Part shown: positions 23,760-35,037 of the stretch, one piece after another
Layout: each line of letters starts with the position of its first letter
Position numbering within the stretch: position 1 is the first letter of the stretch
DNA from: Sabellastarte sp. h YS-2021
Taxonomy: Eukaryota > Annelida > Polychaeta > Sabellida > Sabellidae
DNA: 64,000 nt
Direction of reading: 5' to 3'
Assembly: GCA_964017235.1 (NCBI GenBank)
Contig: OZ024928.1
Coordinates: forward strand, 88,779,566-88,843,565
Notes under the pieces: generated by a model
Database searches by the model: none
Seen by the model: only the letters and a program-made list of their open reading frames with translations
Told to the model about the DNA's origin: nothing
Made by a program: the position numbers and the translations under genes

Positions 23760-24784
23760 CATTAATTTTCTCTGCCCAAGCTCATTAGCTAAAATAATTA
23801 AAAATTAATGCCTTGTGAAAATTTGAACACATACAGCATTTGAATATATATGCTGTAATTACAGTTGCTGAGTTGAATTATGAGAAGATTATAGCAAAAT
23901 AACTCGCTTTGAAATAGCCATCGCAAGAGATGAAGTAATTATTGTAATAGTGTTAATACGTATTTGTATGCACTTCTCTCTAAATATATTTATTTAGTAT
24001 TTATAAATTGGCATAACATTAGAGTCCATTGAATCTTATCTTTTCAATTTGGGTCTAGGGTATTAAGAGCTTTTAGTATTAACTGAAACGACAGAGTGTG
24101 GTTGAATATTAATACCTGGAGTCTGACTTCGTCCATAAAAAGCTACTGAAAGAAGATGTATTGACATAATATCAAGCAATATCTAGGCAATTATGCTGTG
24201 CAGAAAACTGGATAAATGACACAGTAATTGCTACTGCAGAAAATAGACGTTAACCCCAGCTATGCTTGCTGCATGTGAAATAAATGGGATGTTTTATCAA
24301 CAACGTAAAAAACATGACAAAAATAGATTAGATATGCGATAATTAAGTATATAACTGCATATCAGTTCATTGCATGACTACCAATATGCAAATTATGTGT
24401 ATGGACTAATTGTGTGAGGATAACCTTTACTGTAAATTCCATGGGTGTTGTTATATTATTACTATCAGTGGATAGTAATATAAAAGAAAAAAGTCTGAAA
24501 GAGGTTCGGTCTACTAGTGCAAGCTGCAAAGCCATCAGAGACATGATTAGTGCACTGAAATGGTCAGTATTAACGTAGCCCATTCCTGCTTAATTTCAGT
24601 GAACAGATACTCATTACGCTGCGCCAAAATTCATGAAAGTCCAGAGATAACAAAAAGGTAATTTCTAAAAGCACGAGCCTCACTATTGCTCGCGCTTACA
24701 AATCCTTAAATCCAACTATGTTATATTTTTTAAAAGGGTCTCTTATATTGGTGTGGTTGTCATTGTGATTTTCGAATAAAAGTG
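23760..24784. other. No gene recognised
   Basis: AT-rich DNA with short frames only. Confidence 0.5.
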
Positions 24785-24900
24785 GGAGGTCCTCGGTGGC
24801 CTAAAGATGATCAAGTTAGGCATCTAATCACAGGCTGTCAACTCCATGTAGGTTCCACTCCAACAAGTGACAATGCTTCGGGCATGTTGATATTTGAAGG
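24785..24900 (+). repeat. Second tRNA-related SINE family, copy with head
   Basis: GGTCCTCGGTGGCCTAAAGA (box-A-like) leads into AAGTTAGGCATCTAATCACA and TAGGTTCCACTCC (box-B-like). The latter half matches 19585-19690. Confidence 0.6.
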
Positions 24901-26013
24901 TTAATAAATAGCACTATTATTAAGTTTTTTCAAACATGACCCCAGATGTTAAAATGGTATTGACCCAACTTCGAAAAAAGTTTTACAGAGAAAGTGGAAT
25001 ATCTCGAGTATACAAGTAGAAACATTTCTTACTTGGTTGAGATTGTCATTGATGGTGAATATTTGCCTATATTACTGTATGCACACAAAACCCCGAATTT
25101 TTAGAGGTCCCATTTTAAATGTATTTTCAAGGCCTTTTTAGCTTTTCTGCTAAACATTTCTCCAAAAGTAAAGAGTGAATCTTCACGGAAGTTTTATTTG
25201 GATAGTATTTGAGTAGAGTAGGGTTCTGTGCCCTACGAGTACTTTCTACTTCTGCAGGTCTTACTATATTTGTGCAATATTTTTGCAATGGTCTCAATAA
25301 TAAATTTAGTCAATTTGTACCTCTCAACCATAAATAAACTGTCTCCAATAGATTTGTCACCAATCTTTTTAATCATCTTAAAATCTAAATGTCAACACTC
25401 CTTGAAGAAGCATACTATAAAAATGGAAACCTCGGATGCTGTTTCAATATCCAGCTAAAATTGCGTCAGATGTTGTGGATAAATAAAAGCACTATGTCAG
25501 TTATGGATGAGAGCTTTTTGCAATATTTTTGCTTTAAAAAATTGGATACACATCTTAGTGACATCTATGGCAAAAGTCCGCCCTGTTATTATTTTTATTA
25601 TTTGTGACATAAACAGGATAGAAAGTTCCATAAAGAAATGTAAAGTAGTGTTCAACATTCCCGGGCAATGGAATTATATTCTTAGAATGTCTTCTGGTGA
25701 AACAGGGCACACTAAAGTAAAAAGATTTGCGTCCTGTTGATTTTCTTTAATGTGCATTGTATTATTATTTTGCATTTATTTTTTGGGTATTGATACTTAG
25801 TGTAATATATATTTTAATACAGGCCTCAAAACGCTAAAAGATCTATTGTCACTGCACAAGTACAGTCCTAGTTCCAGTAACTGACACTCCCCTAATTGAA
25901 AGACAGACATCAGAGATGACCCTTTATCAAGATCACTCAGGTTCTTTATCCTGCCACTTGGTATAAGACGCAATAACATTCGACTCTGATTTAAGGTTCA
26001 CCCAAGCCACTGC
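24901..26013. other. No gene recognised
   Basis: Short frames on both strands without family motifs. Confidence 0.5.
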
Positions 26014-26095
26014 ACATGCACCTGTACATGGGACCAAACCTGGGGTCTCCATGTTTTAGGTGAATGTGGTACCCACTAGACCAAAGTGACAGAAG
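26014..26095 (-). repeat. tRNA-like sequence (tRNA pseudogene or SINE head)
   Basis: On the minus strand TTTGGTCTAGTGGGTACC (box A) is followed about 32 nt later by CCAGGTTTGGTCCC (box B degenerate). The arms do not fold into a full cloverleaf by eye, so it is not called as a working tRNA. Confidence 0.45.
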
Positions 26096-26906
26096 AATTG
26101 GTCACAGCAGCCACGGATCTGAATGGAACTGTTTGCAGAATTTATGCTACATTTAGAGATTCATTCATTTCTCCATACTCCCTTTTTGAAATAGGGTCTA
26201 TATGACTGTCAGCATTGAATAATCAGACGGGGACTTACCTGGGAATGATAGACTCATGTATTTAGCCTTCAAGTTAATTGTATCACTTATTGCATCAATG
26301 TGCTATTTTTGGCCGCTTTGCTACAATCTCGTTACATTTTAACACATAACATTTGTTGCGAAAAAGAACATGACAATTCTCTATAATTCATACTGTTATA
26401 GCGATATATTTAGAAATGGGTTTGTATATTTTTTTTCAGTTAAATGCTATATTTTCAATCTTGCACAAACACTGGCTTTTAGTAACTGTTGACTTATCAG
26501 TCAACTAACTATTTTAACAGACACTAAAATAAGGTTCCACAGTATCTTGCATATTCCTTCCTTCATCGCATGGTTATTTAATATGTTTGCTCTGCCGTGT
26601 AATTTCTTTCATAGTAACCATGCTTTGCTTTGTTTTTTTCATAAGGTTGTTTTTTTTCAAGTTATATTGCTGATAGTCACGCATCTATAGTGTTTTTAGA
26701 ATTTTGTATGGCTGTTTTACAATTTTACTGCTTATTGCCATGCATTTATAGAGGTTTTGATATGTCTGTATTGTTGTTACATACTTATACCAGCTGATAT
26801 CCAGGCATCCAGTGTACCGACTTTATCGGCAATGTTTCCAGGTTCACTGGAACTGCAACGCAAAGATGCCACACGTCCATAGCAAAAGTTGTCAGTACAT
26901 ATTTGA

Positions 26907-27089
26907 GTATAGATCAGGGTTGGGGTCAAATCCTTGACAAAATGATTTAAATCCAAATCATTTGAATTTTTTTTTCAAATCCAAATCCTTTTTTTTTTTG
27001 CAAAAGGATTTCAAATCCTTTGGAAAAAAATGATTTAAATCCTTCAAATCCAAATCCTCACAGGATTTGACCCCAACCCGATACTATAG
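26907..27089. mobile_element. MITE-like inverted-repeat element, about 180 bp
   Basis: The left end CAGGGTTGGGGTCAAATCCT (26915-26934) and the right end AGGATTTGACCCCAACCC (27062-27079) are inverted. The interior repeats AAATCCAAATCC words. The CAGGG start resembles hAT-type ends, but no clean 8-bp target duplication is visible, so the class is uncertain. Confidence 0.7.
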
Positions 27090-27341
27090 ATTAAAATAAG
27101 TTTTGAATTGAGTTTTAAAATATACCAAGTGGCATGTGTTAAGAATAAATGGTTTAATATTATCTTCTACAATGGCCAGAATGTCTGTTGTGGTGACCCT
27201 AGTCCCCCCATTTTTTTTTTTTTTTTTGAGATTAAAGAAAGTTATATGGACGACTTTCCTAAGTTACAGGACATCCATACCTGTAACTCTAGGTAACTCT
27301 AGAAAGAGACAGGTTGGTGAGAATAATTACCAGTCTCTAAC

Positions 27342-27368
27342 GGGGGGGGGGGGGGGGGGGGGGGGGGG
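27342..27368 (+). repeat. 27-nt poly(G) tract
   Basis: An uninterrupted G run. Such runs could form G-quadruplex and are prone to length error. A 16-nt poly(T) tract lies about 115 bp upstream (near 27212-27228). Confidence 0.9.
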
Positions 27369-28533
27369 TAGTTGTTAATTTGTTAATTTCGTCCTATTCA
27401 CGATGCATCAATTTTTTTTACATTTTTGTATTGCTGTTTAAAGTTTTACAGCCATGCATTTGTAGCGGTTTTGACATTTCTGCATTGATGTTTTCAATTT
27501 AACTACTTAAAAAGCCATGGTTTCATAGCGATTTTTTACGTTTTTGTATGATTACTTTTTAAAAATAGTCTCTTCTGATAGCCATGCATTAGCAGCAACA
27601 TATTCATTAAAATAGATTAGATTTAAAAGCCAATTGAAAGGCAATTGTGTTTAATAGTCATTGTGTTGTAGGAACAAAAATTTATCATGTAACCATGTTT
27701 GTTTCAGTACATTTTAAGGCTTCAGTAAAGAACTGGCAAAATGATGCATTATTCATCACAGAATGCTCCATAATCAAAATAATCCATCCAGTAATTACCA
27801 ATATAATAGCAGTGTTGTAAAAAGGCAAAAAACCCGATGATTCCATTTAGTTAATTACAATGCTACTGAAGTGTTATTTATTAAACTTCCACACAGAATT
27901 GTGAGCTACTTTTTGCCATTTTTAAAGGACACTTCTCTCCATTTGATATTACAACTTCCATTTTTTCATTAAATGATACCATTTTGATATACCTGATCTC
28001 TTGGAGTAGATTATCTCTGTAAAGTTATTTCTAAGTGAAAGCAGTTATTTTTAATAATACTAATGGGAAAAAATGGTCTGTGCTCATGAATAAATTTTGT
28101 TTCATTTATTAGATTCAGAGGTGGTGCTTTTTGCCTTTCAACCCCATACAGAGGAACAAATTGATTTTCTTCTTAAATACCCTTACCCAGTTTGCACCTT
28201 GAATTAAATTTATACGTTAAGGGACTTCAATTTTAAAAGTGCTCTGTGATAATTGAAACCATGGACTCAGGAGTAGGAGACAAATACATGTATGTCACAA
28301 CTGCACTTCTGTCACCTATCTTTAACATCAAAAAGAAAACTTTCAATGTTCTCTCGTAAGATTTTTTTTTTTCATCAGAAACTAATCTTTCACGAAGACA
28401 TGCCAATGCCACGTTGGTCCTTCAATTTGCCTCTTGCATGTTCTAAGTGTGCTAAAATTGATAAAATTCGTCTTAAAATCTTAAGCATCACCAGTAAAGG
28501 CACAGCATATATGTTACGCCCAATCTGTGAAAA
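27369..28533. other. No gene recognised
   Basis: AT-rich, with repeated loose matches to TAGCCATGCATT-type words from 26660 to 27600, which suggests a decayed local repeat. No gene. Confidence 0.4.
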
Positions 28534-28653
28534 TGCCCATTTCGTGAAATAGGTAAGAATTTTGCCCATTTCAAGAAATAGGCAACTGGCTTGCCCATTT
28601 CATGAAATAAGCAATTTATCCAGTATTTGCTTGCCCATTTCGTGAAATGGGCA
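28534..28653. repeat. Cluster of four copies of a palindromic motif
   Basis: Four roughly 22-bp copies (28534, 28563, 28592, 28632) follow arm TGCCCATTTC, a 2-nt centre, then arm GAAATGGGCA. The last is a perfect palindrome. They are spaced 29-40 bp apart. Two more copies lie at 29530 and 29570. Confidence 0.85.
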
Positions 28654-29529
28654 ATACCATGTATGAAAAAATAAATTTTCATGCATGAAACTATTTTATT
28701 GTTTTAATGTTACTGTAAACACTATTTCACACTTTATTTTCATATATGTTATAAAACTACAATGTATTATACTGCTAAAATGATTAACCATGTTGGTACA
28801 CTTTTAACAGCACAAAATATATTTCACACAATTAAACATTACGTTATTCAAGTAAAAACATCTGTCTTCAACTCAAACATCAAATAAACATTGTAAATAA
28901 ATAGCATCTTCAGTGATTATGATTTACGAATCATAGTATATTGTCTTGTTATTTATTCACAGCCACAAAATTTGTGCTAAACCTTTGTAACCACATAATC
29001 CAATTGTTACCACACCTCAGGACCTGTGTTTCTAGAGTGCTTATATGGCTAATTGTAATTCACAATACTTATATGTTGACCCCATATATAATGAATGCCA
29101 ATCTTACTGAAAGAGGCCATTCAAGTTTCTTTCATAAATTAAGACACACAATTTACAATTTAGCTTTTGATCTAAGATTAAAGAATGTACATTGAATAAT
29201 GAAGCCTTAATTTTTATCTCATATTTTTGTGACATAAATATTTAATGTTGTAAGTTTACTAAGTTACTCTTAAAAGTAGATATTTCATCAATGCTACCTT
29301 TAATTGTGTAATATTTTAGTTGCATTCATATACCTATCAAACAAAACTTTAACATTAAAAAATACTGAGACAGAAAAAATACAATTTATTTACATTTTTT
29401 TTAAATAACAGTTTCAATATTTTGTTACGTATTTGTAGAACTTCTCTACACAACAGGAAGCCTCTTAAAGAAATTGGCAAAGTGTTTCAGTCACCTATGC
29501 ATTGGAAATTATATTTTCATATATAAGAT
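28654..29529. other. Interior between the two palindrome clusters; no gene
   Basis: About 880 bp of AT-rich DNA, possibly the interior of a non-autonomous element whose ends carry the palindromic motif. Confidence 0.4.
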
Positions 29530-29591
29530 TGCCTGTTTCATGAAATGGGCAAGCTACAATTGAATAAATTGCCTATTTCACGAAATGGAAA
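29530..29591. repeat. Two further copies of the palindromic motif
   Basis: TGCCTGTTTC/GAAATGGGCA at 29530-29551 and TGCCTATTTC/GAAATGG at 29570-29591 are diverged copies of the motif at 28534-28653. Confidence 0.8.
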
Positions 29592-31017
29592 AGTCAGTTG
29601 TACATGTACAAAATCATCAAATGTACATGTAAAAGAAATTGACATAATAAGAACAAATTTCAGCTATGTATTTGCTTTGTCCACAGAGCATCAATACCAA
29701 CAGAGACATTTTTTCTTTGGAGATATAAACCAATTTACCTTCACATGTAACTAAAGAAGGTTTATATTATACTGTATAACATATGCAAGGGAAACTGGAT
29801 GCAACACTAGTCTGCTTGGACTTAAAAAAAATGTTAAAAAATAACCCTCCAACAAGACTAGTTACTCTAGTCCCTGGACCTCAGACATATGCATGAATAT
29901 GATATGGGATCACGCTCTTGTATCTTTGGCTGAATTCTATACAGCTATAATCCCACCACCACATCTCTAAATTACACATGATTTATCAAACTAACGGATA
30001 GTTTTCACATACTGGTGGATATAGTAGAGCGATAGAATTGTCTTTGGGACAAGCACATTGAAATTAGGCAATGCCACCTCAACGACTGCTACTTACTATT
30101 ATTTGACAATTCTTGGGGTATTTCACCAAAGCTTAGATTAAGGAGTATTTGGTCCAAATCATATGGGTTTAAAATAATTCAATTTGTTTTATTATACTGT
30201 AGATACAGCAATCAGCTACAAGTGCCTTCAAATCCTGACACTTGACTGTTCTAGTAACAACACAGTCCTACATTTCCCCCATTGGGCACGGTATCAGCTG
30301 TAGGTGGTATCTCATGTCCTGTTCAGGTGAAACCATTGTGTTTTTTGTAATACAATTTTGACAGGACCTAGGTTTATATACTGGATGAATGTCAAATAAG
30401 AAAATTTTTTTTGACTAGATCTACCTTTTTAGATTACAGGGCTTGGAAATATAATGACTTTGTGACGCTGTAAGTTGACATGAGCAGAAAATGGCGACCG
30501 ATCTGAAAGTGGAAATCAGTATATAAATATGAATGTCCCACAGGTCAAAATAAGATATGGAAGTATTCTTGGTGATGTGATGAATTTCCTGGCATGTAAT
30601 TTATTTATTTTAATTTTATACTGTCGATGTTATCATCTCACAATAGGTTAACCTACTTTTTACAAATTGCTTTTCCAACCTAGATAAAGTCACAGCAGCT
30701 CCAATGACTTTTCTGGGAATATCTTCAAATTTTAGATAATGGACTAAATAAATAATTGGACATTATTTGTTGTCCCTTAGTATGGAGAATAAATGCCATA
30801 AAGAAACTGATTAGACTGTTTATTGTCTTTTGCAATTTTGTGACTAGTTCATCATTGATATTTGACTTGATATTTTGACCATGCTTTACTAAACCCAATT
30901 TGCTTTCAAACTGGTTGTAACAATCCTTTCGATCAAACATATCCTTAGTCAAAAATACTTACACAAACTGTTAATGTACAACCCAGTAGGTACAGTTAAT
31001 TTTGAAGACTGTCCTGA
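29592..31017. other. No gene recognised; an unassigned minus-strand open frame
   Basis: A 70-codon frame at about 30725-30944 (minus; MFDRKDCYNQFESKLG) follows an AG that could be an acceptor (TTTTTGACTAAG). I see no family match and no clear donor, so it is not called as an exon. Confidence 0.35.
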
Positions 31018-31155
31018 TGATAATAATAATAATAATAATAGTAGGATTTATATAGCGCAAAATTGATACAAATCCTCTAATGCGCTTGAGACCAAGAAGG
31101 GAGAGTCCAGGGACAGGCATGGGTTGACAACTAAAAAGCGCCCGCCAGGGTATGA

Positions 31156-33651
31156 CTAAGGTGGGGGGTATGCCAGCCTAAACAAGTAGGTCTTTAGCTG
31201 GCTTCTGAAACCATCTATTGTTTGCTGAGATCTGACAGTCTGTGGCAGCTTGTTCCATTCAGCTGGTGCAGCTACTGCAAAGCCACGCCTGCCTATGTGC
31301 TTCTTAGGCCAGGTTGAGGAGATAGATAGCCTGTTGCCGCGAGTGAGACTGCTCGATCTTATTAAAGCTGAGAGATACGGGGGCTGTGAAAGATTAATAG
31401 CCTTGAATACCAAAAGATTATACTTAAACAGGATGCGATGTTGAATTGGGAGGCAGTGGAGTTTTTTCAAAAAGGGTGTAACATGACTCATTTTGTCAAG
31501 TCTGAAGATGATGCGGCAAAGAGCATTCTGGACTCTCTGTAGTTTGGCTATGTTGGACTTGCTTACCCCATAGAGTAGAGAGTTACAGTAGTCTAGACGA
31601 CTACTGACCATAGCATTTGCCAGAAGTATTGCTGTCTCAACTCCAAGGAATTTGCGAATTCGTCGCAAATCATGAAGATGATAGTAACATGCTCTGCAAA
31701 CCTTGGCAAAATGATTGTCAAAGGAGTTGTCTGAGTTGAAAATAACACCCAGATTTTTTACTTCCACCGACGGAGAGATATTGTTTTGAAGGAGTGAAAC
31801 AGGGAAATTTGGTGCAAGCGACTCTCTGATAGCTTTTTGACCTATTATGATAAATTCAGTTTTTTGGGGGTTTAGTTTTAGTTTGACACCGTCCATCCAC
31901 TCCTGTACAGACTTGAGACACTCGGTCAGCTCTTCCATGCTAGAGTCAAAATTCCTGGAATCAACTGCTAGGTAGATCTGGGTGTCATCGGCATACAGGT
32001 GATGAGTAACATTGAATTTTGAAATAACTTGACTGAGGGGACTAGTGTAGAGGGTGAAAAGGAGAGGACCCAGTACAGAGCCTTGGGGGACTCCGAAAGG
32101 GAGAATTACGGCCTCAGAGAAACTATCACCTATTTTAATTTTTTGTTTACGGTTTGAAAGATATGATTTGATCCATGACAAAACAGTACCATCTAGACCA
32201 AACCAGTCATGCAAGCAGTCATATAAAAGAGAATGATCAATCATATCAAACGCCGCCGATAGGTCTAATAATGTTAGGGCCACTGCCTTTCCTGAGTCCA
32301 CTGAGAGAGCTATATCATTTTGAATCTTCAACAATGCGGTTTCAGTGGAGTGGGAACTCTTATAAGCAGACTGGTTGACATTTAAGAGCCCCTCGTGTGA
32401 AATAAATTCATTTAGCTGCTTTGCCACCACCTTCTCAATAAGTTTAGATATAAAGCCGAGGTTTGACACCGGCCTGTAGTTTTTGAGGATATTTCTGTTA
32501 AGGCTCGGCTTCTTTTGAAGGGGGGTGACATATGCCATCTTAAAACAGTTGGGGAAACTACCTGCTGTGATTGAATAATTTACAATTTTAGTGATGGGGG
32601 TGATGAGAATATCAGTACACTCCTTGACCAGTGACGTCGGAATCGGGTCAAGGTCACATGATTTGGATGGTGAGGACTTTAGAATTTTGAGTAGTTCTTC
32701 CTCTGACACAGGTGTGAAAGAGGACAGAGTATTTTTAGTGGGGTTGGGTCTAGTAACTGAAGATAGTATTGATGACTGCAGTGTGGATCTTATCTTGAGG
32801 ATTTTGTTATAGAAGAACTTACAGAAAGTGTTCGCAAGGTCGGTTTTATTTGTGTAGTCTGGTAGAACAGCAACAGGGGACCTGTGTAAGATCTTTTTGA
32901 AACAGTTCCACAGAGCCCTGGGATTTCCTTGGCTTTCAGCCACAATGTTAGAATAATGATTGCATCCGGACCTCCCAAGCAGGAAATTATAGTGGCCGAT
33001 TGCAGCCCGGCACCGGCTACGATTAATGGCTGAGTTTTCACAACGCCATGCCCGCCCACACCCCCTCCTGAGCCGCCCCGCCCTGAGGATGTCACAATTC
33101 ATGAAACCAGTCTCGGCATGTCTCAGTATACTTTTCTTCATGATTGGGGCGTGCTTGTCAAGGAGGCTTCTCAAAGTATTAAAGTATTGATGACTGAGAA
33201 GACTGGCAGTTTTGTACGGGTACCCAACGAGGCCGGAACCCAGGACATCCATTCTAAAATCTGATGTATTTATCTTGTGAATTTCACGGACGGGAACACA
33301 CCGACACTCACAGGATTCTCTGACAGGGAAGATAAAGCTGAATATTATTGCCTGGTGGTCTGATAGTCCCCCAATAACCCTGGGACCAATGGCCCAGGAG
33401 AAGGAACCCCTCACACATAGAGCACCCAAAATATGACCATGAATATGTGTGGGTGTATTGACAAGTTGTGTAAAACTGAATTGCTCAAGGATATCATACA
33501 ATTTCAGTGTCCAGGTGTCATGTTTATCAAGATGAAAATTAAGATCACCAAGGAGAATATTTCCACAGCCCAACAAAGCAGCACCTTCGAGGAACATGCC
33601 AAATTCGTCCAGGAACTGCGACTTTGAGAGATTTGGGGGCCTATAGACCAC
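31156..33651 (-). CDS. CR1/L2 LINE polyprotein: rest of endonuclease plus reverse transcriptase
   Basis: An uninterrupted run of 831 codons. The endonuclease part has VVYRPPNL, LLGDLNFHLD and GLSDHQAIIFSF. RT blocks are LKNYRPVSNLGFISKLIEK, motif A LTLLDLSAAFDMIDHSLL, motif B FGVPQGSVLGPLLF and motif C HLYADDTQIYL. These are followed by LDYCNSLLYG, LHCLPIQHRI and the usual C-terminal WNKLPQTVR. Catalytic Asp residues are all present. The real frame starts upstream (EN N-terminus at 34046) but is broken by a frameshift, so the first Met here is not the native start. The open RT suggests recent insertion. Confidence 0.93.
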   Translation of the reverse strand: MVYRPPNLSKSQFLDEFGMFLEGAALLGCGNILLGDLNFHLDKHDTWTLKLYDILEQFSFTQLVNTPTHIHGHILGALCVRGSFSWAIGPRVIGGLSDHQAIIFSFIFPVRESCECRCVPVREIHKINTSDFRMDVLGSGLVGYPYKTASLLSHQYFNTLRSLLDKHAPIMKKSILRHAETGFMNCDILRAGRLRRGCGRAWRCENSAINRSRCRAAIGHYNFLLGRSGCNHYSNIVAESQGNPRALWNCFKKILHRSPVAVLPDYTNKTDLANTFCKFFYNKILKIRSTLQSSILSSVTRPNPTKNTLSSFTPVSEEELLKILKSSPSKSCDLDPIPTSLVKECTDILITPITKIVNYSITAGSFPNCFKMAYVTPLQKKPSLNRNILKNYRPVSNLGFISKLIEKVVAKQLNEFISHEGLLNVNQSAYKSSHSTETALLKIQNDIALSVDSGKAVALTLLDLSAAFDMIDHSLLYDCLHDWFGLDGTVLSWIKSYLSNRKQKIKIGDSFSEAVILPFGVPQGSVLGPLLFTLYTSPLSQVISKFNVTHHLYADDTQIYLAVDSRNFDSSMEELTECLKSVQEWMDGVKLKLNPQKTEFIIIGQKAIRESLAPNFPVSLLQNNISPSVEVKNLGVIFNSDNSFDNHFAKVCRACYYHLHDLRRIRKFLGVETAILLANAMVSSRLDYCNSLLYGVSKSNIAKLQRVQNALCRIIFRLDKMSHVTPFLKKLHCLPIQHRILFKYNLLVFKAINLSQPPYLSALIRSSSLTRGNRLSISSTWPKKHIGRRGFAVAAPAEWNKLPQTVRSQQTIDGFRSQLKTYLFRLAYPPP

Positions 33652-33743
33652 ATGAAATAGAACATCTTTAGCACCCTCAGTGCTAATCTGTATGGAGATA
33701 CTTTCAAAAGCCTGATAACTGTTTTTTTAAACTCGCTCAAAAC

Positions 33744-34046
33744 TCAAAACTCCTTGATGAAAAAGCCAACTCCACCCCCTTTCTTGACATTTCGAGGTAC
33801 ATGAGTGAACTTATAACCAGGAGGTGTGATACTAGAAATAAAACTTTCAGTATCCTCTGGCCTAAGCCATGTCTCAGTAACAGCTATAAGATCAGCATTG
33901 TTATCTCTGACAAACTCCAGAAAGGAAGCTGATTTATTTCTGATAGATCTAACGTTAAGAAGACAACCATTAAGAGATCTAGAACCAGGGCCTGGATTGA
34001 GACTGATATCACCCGAAAGAGCTAGGAGCATTAGTGCATACCACAT
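33744..34046 (-). CDS. CR1/L2 LINE 5' coding end: 2A-like motif and endonuclease N-terminus
   Basis: ATG at 34046 lies after an in-frame TAA about 40 nt upstream. The peptide opens MWYALMLLALSGDISLNPGP, close to the 2A consensus D(V/I)ExNPGP but with Ser for Glu, then GCLLNVRSIRNKSASF and LIAVTETWLR (endonuclease N and E motifs). It ends at a stop after GGVGFFIKEF. The expected continuation lies in another frame that reaches the 831-codon frame. Virus-like 2A motifs are established in CR1/L2-type LINE proteins, where they can release or route the N-terminal peptide. Whether this variant works is unknown. Confidence 0.85.
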   Translation of the reverse strand: MWYALMLLALSGDISLNPGPGSRSLNGCLLNVRSIRNKSASFLEFVRDNNADLIAVTETWLRPEDTESFISSITPPGYKFTHVPRNVKKGGGVGFFIKEF

Positions 34047-34080
34047 AAGTTCTATGATTTTCGGTTGATTTTTAGGCTTA

Positions 34081-35037
34081 TTTGTAAGGTGTTACCCTAC
34101 ATAAACCATTAAATTTACACCCAGCTACTTCTTCTGGATATTGCAGGGGCTAGATTACCAATTCTCGACTTCGCATTGCACTGGACACAACTTCAGATCA
34201 TCTTTACAAGAATGTTAAGTGTTCAGATCAAATCACTAGGTAGACAACATGTCTATGAATTATACTTTTTCCGCCTTCTCTTTGTGAGAAATAATTTAAT
34301 ATTGAGAGTGTTTCTTGACTAAAAACAATCATAAATGCCATAAAACCTTTCTTTTCAATGAAGCAACACTGTTGTGCCCCTGTATTTATAAATTTTAATG
34401 ATACACAATTGGTTGCTGTCAAAAAGAAAAGGATTCTTAACCACAATCTTAGAAATATCTCGAATGTATTTATGTTCCAATATGCATTGCACATACCCAA
34501 CAAAACTGTAAAGAGAATTAAAAAAAAAATATCTATGACAGAAATGAGGCAGAATCATTTTACATGGATGGGGAGATTCTCTGTGATGCTACATTAAATC
34601 TGATAATGTAGTTACAGCACAGTTAATATCAATATTACACACCTCATTAGTGTCAAATTTTCTTCTATTATACCCCGACCAAAATCAAAGCTTGTTGCAC
34701 AAGAATTTCAAAGTAATGTTGTCAAAGTATAAGATAGTTTAAAAATTGTTTTTTATATATGTAATTGTGGGAAATATTTAGACGCAGCTATGACATTTAA
34801 TGTTGAAATTGGAAAGATGCAGGAGATAGTACAAAATATATTTCAGCAAAAACAATGTTTAATATACAATCTTTTAAAAAAATCATCCCTAAAAATAATC
34901 CGCTTTATTCCAAAAGGCATTACATATTTCTATGTTTGAAAAAGTCATATAGACTTTTGTTGTAACATATACGTTTCAGCCAGGGATCAAGTTAGTGGTA
35001 TACTGTTATTTAAAAACAACAAGAAAACTCAATTTAC
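34081..35037 (-). other. Probable intron sequence downstream of the KCNMB/TipE-like exon
   Basis: It begins with a GTAAAT donor at 35037. No next exon is recognised here or further left, and the CR1/L2 LINE occupies the following 3 kb. Confidence 0.5.

Larger units (their letters stand above)
31018..34080 (-). mobile_element. CR1/L2-clade LINE, nearly intact
   Basis: On the minus strand it starts near 34046 with a 2A-like ORF start, encodes endonuclease then RT, and ends about 138 bp after the stop. The end is GCGCTATATAAATCCTAC followed by a (TAT)n tract (31018-31041 on plus), the microsatellite type of 3' end of CR1/L2 elements. The only visible lesion is a frameshift near 33720-33745. No ORF1 is found upstream, so this is either 5'-truncated or an ORF2-only type. 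It lies on the same strand as the KCNMB/TipE-like exon and probably within its intron. No target duplication was recognised, as is usual for this clade. Confidence 0.9.

Noticed and set aside
26014..26095. Functional tRNA gene
   Set aside because: A and B boxes are present but the stems do not pair into a full cloverleaf and box B is degenerate.
28534..29591. CRISPR-like array from repeated palindromic words
   Set aside because: The sequence is eukaryotic, copies diverge, and spacers are not of uniform length; better explained as transposon-end repeats.
30725..30944. Minus-strand frame MFDRKDCYNQFESKLG as a second exon of the channel-subunit gene
   Set aside because: It has no membrane helix or the Cys pattern expected for the rest of a KCNMB/TipE protein; the acceptor is weak.
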